NCBI GenBank assembly: GCA_003229935.1
Contig: QIGD01000132.1
Location: 1 to 6,292 of the forward strand
DNA from: Methanobacteriota archaeon
GTDB lineage: Archaea > Hydrothermarchaeota > Hydrothermarchaeia > Hydrothermarchaeales > BMS3B
Length of the DNA stretch: 6,292 nucleotides
Direction of reading: 5' to 3'
Part shown: positions 5,678 through 6,292 of the stretch, piece after piece
Layout: each line of letters opens with the position of its first letter
Position numbering within the stretch: position 1 is the first letter of the stretch
The notes under the pieces: model-generated
The model's input: only the letters and a program-made list of their open reading frames with translations
The model's database searches: none
Told to the model about the DNA's origin: nothing
Position numbers and translations under genes: made by a program

Positions 5678-5938
5678 TTAATCGCTTGTCTTCCTTATAT
5701 AAAATTTGAAAAACTCCCCGTTATCATCCACACCGATAAGCTCATTACCTGTTTTTCTACACCATTCAGGAATATCATTCAGAGAACCCTCATAGTCTGT
5801 AATAACTTCCAGAATCTGCCCCTTTTTCAGCTCCTTCATCCTATCTTCGGTACGCATAAGATGCATAGGGCACATCCTGAAAACAACATCCTCTGTAGCA
5901 TCTGCCCTTATTCCAGAGACAAACTTTATTTCAGCCAT
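5678..5938 (-). CDS. tusA: TusA/SirA-family sulfur carrier protein
   Basis: Small (86 residues), with the TusA fold pattern. The sulfur-accepting motif is C23-P-M-H, then LKKGQILEVITDYEGSLNDIP (37-57), W59-C60-RKTGNELIGV and a C-terminal FKFYIRK strand. TusA takes persulfide from IscS and hands it to tRNA-thiolation or molybdenum-cofactor partners. Family members usually have CPxP; here the second proline is His26. C60 in the EWCRKTG segment is a common feature of the group. It is the first gene of a tight two-gene operon with iscS (1-bp gap), which supports a sulfur relay role. It has an archaeal promoter 24-33 nt before the ATG and no Shine-Dalgarno, so the mRNA is probably leaderless. Confidence 0.9.
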   Translation of the reverse strand: MAEIKFVSGIRADATEDVVFRMCPMHLMRTEDRMKELKKGQILEVITDYEGSLNDIPEWCRKTGNELIGVDDNGEFFKFYIRKTSD

Positions 5939-5961
5939 ACTTTTATAGAATATCTTAATCT

Positions 5962-5971
5962 ATTAAAATAT
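5962..5971 (-). promoter_or_regulatory. tusA: TATA-like promoter of the tusA-iscS operon
   Basis: On the minus strand TATTTTAATA is centred about 28 nt before the tusA ATG (5938), the spacing expected for leaderless transcripts in archaea. The end of the decayed transposon remnant (about 5976) lies only about 5 nt upstream of the box, so any upstream BRE or regulator site now falls at or within the mobile-element sequence. Confidence 0.6.
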
Positions 5972-5975
5972 TATC

Positions 5976-6073
5976 GTGACATCCTCCCATCATTTAAATG
6001 ACGGGCATCGGTTCATGACTTATGGAGGAACGACATTGTTGCTCCTCCATATCAACGGCGGTGCCACACCGCC
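5976..6073 (-). mobile_element. TnpB-style right end / guide-RNA-like hairpin region of a decayed IS200/IS605 element
   Basis: Reading on the minus strand, three strong hairpins follow one another. The first is GGCGGTG-TGG-CACCGCC (6073-6057, perfect). The second is a 14-bp stem with one mismatch (6051-6021, outer arm TATGGAGGA). The third is CCCGTCATTT/AAATGATGGG (6004-5985 region, one mismatch). The terminal word is GAGGATGTCAC (5986-5976). A hairpin with a TTTAAA centre followed by GGATGTCAC is the style of IS605-family ends that lie 3' of tnpB genes, where the guide RNA scaffold is also encoded. No tnpB coding sequence is present here. What precedes the hairpins is a truncated iscB, so this looks like a mosaic. 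Confidence 0.55.
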
Positions 6074-6292
6074 AATACTCCTTGAGATGTTGTTCTCTCG
6101 GAGATACCTTTTCTCAGGGTTAACTCACCTGAAATTAATTCGCTTTTTTCTGTTACTGCACTGAAACCTATTGTTGAATACCCAGCATCTAATCTATACC
6201 TATTGTAAGAGCCTGCTTATTTCCTCCTACTGTATAGTTTAGTTTGATTGTGAAGGGTGTTCGCTGAACTACTGTTGCTTTTCTTTGCTGCA
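6052..6292 (-). pseudogene. iscB: Truncated, frameshifted second iscB (N-terminal part)
   Basis: On the minus strand, 6292-6101 is clearly homologous to the intact iscB from about 1161 to 1337 but diverged (roughly three quarters identical by eye, not counted exactly). Restoring frame gives KATVVQRTPFTIKLNY, LTIGID, AGYSTIGFSAVTE and ISGELTLRKG, so it covers the end of the PLMP domain, RuvC-I and the start of the bridge helix. Two lesions break it. One base is missing near 6278 relative to the intact gene (GGC versus GC). A tandem 5-bp duplication (ATCTA twice on plus, 6187-6196) falls right after the RuvC-I Asp and brings in a stop. Homology ends at 6101. The rest of the gene, including HNH and RuvC-II/III, is absent, and the frame ends at a TGA (6054-6052) in the hairpin region. 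The 5' part lies beyond the window. Confidence 0.88.

Noticed and set aside
5976..6164. Plus-strand open frame of 62 codons
   Set aside because: It lies antisense to the iscB remnant and across the hairpin region, with no family resemblance.
1..6292. TnpA (HUH, Y1) transposase for the IscB element
   Set aside because: No open frame on either strand carries the HUH motif or fits the small TnpA size, so transposition would need a trans-acting enzyme.

Overview
The window looks archaeal. The evidence is a tRNA-Thr gene interrupted by a 21-nt intron with a textbook bulge-helix-bulge splice structure and a U discriminator, two genes with a TATA-like box about 28-31 nt before the ATG (near-leaderless transcripts), and a lysine-less IscS like the one I recall from Archaeoglobus fulgidus. 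The base composition is fairly AT-rich. A euryarchaeon related to Archaeoglobi, ANME-1 or Syntropharchaeales would fit, but the sequence does not fix the lineage.

Layout: 1-205 has no gene, only small repeats. tRNA-Thr(UGU) lies on the minus strand at 206-300. Between it and the DUF1284 gene (443-880, +) is a decayed copy of that gene's promoter and 5' end with 52-56 bp missing inside. An IscB-type element follows at roughly 835-2332: a structured omega-RNA with a visible 7-bp pseudoknot, an intact 423-residue IscB nuclease (RuvC plus HNH, relative of the Cas9 ancestor) starting at a TTG, and a terminal hairpin. It sits on the 3' end of the DUF1284 gene and reads into fdhD. Then come fdhD (2341-3066) and ubiD (3076-4542) on the plus strand. 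They converge with a minus-strand pair, tusA-iscS (5938-4525). At the right edge, on the minus strand, is a broken second iscB fused to a TnpB-style terminal hairpin region (5976-6292, continuing past the window).

How the genes may work together: FdhD is known to carry sulfur from IscS to the molybdenum cofactor of formate dehydrogenase, and TusA is a sulfur carrier working with IscS. DUF1284 is a Cys-rich protein of unknown role. The non-mobile genes therefore suggest a sulfur-handling neighbourhood, next to a UbiD-type prenyl-FMN decarboxylase. Two of the sulfur proteins have unusual active sites: IscS has Thr in place of the PLP lysine and TusA has CPxH instead of CPxP. FdhD keeps only one Cys in its usual CxxC loop.

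The most striking content is the IscB/omega-RNA system. It appears in two copies, one apparently intact and one a pseudogene that looks like a mosaic with a TnpB-type end. No TnpA transposase is present in the window.
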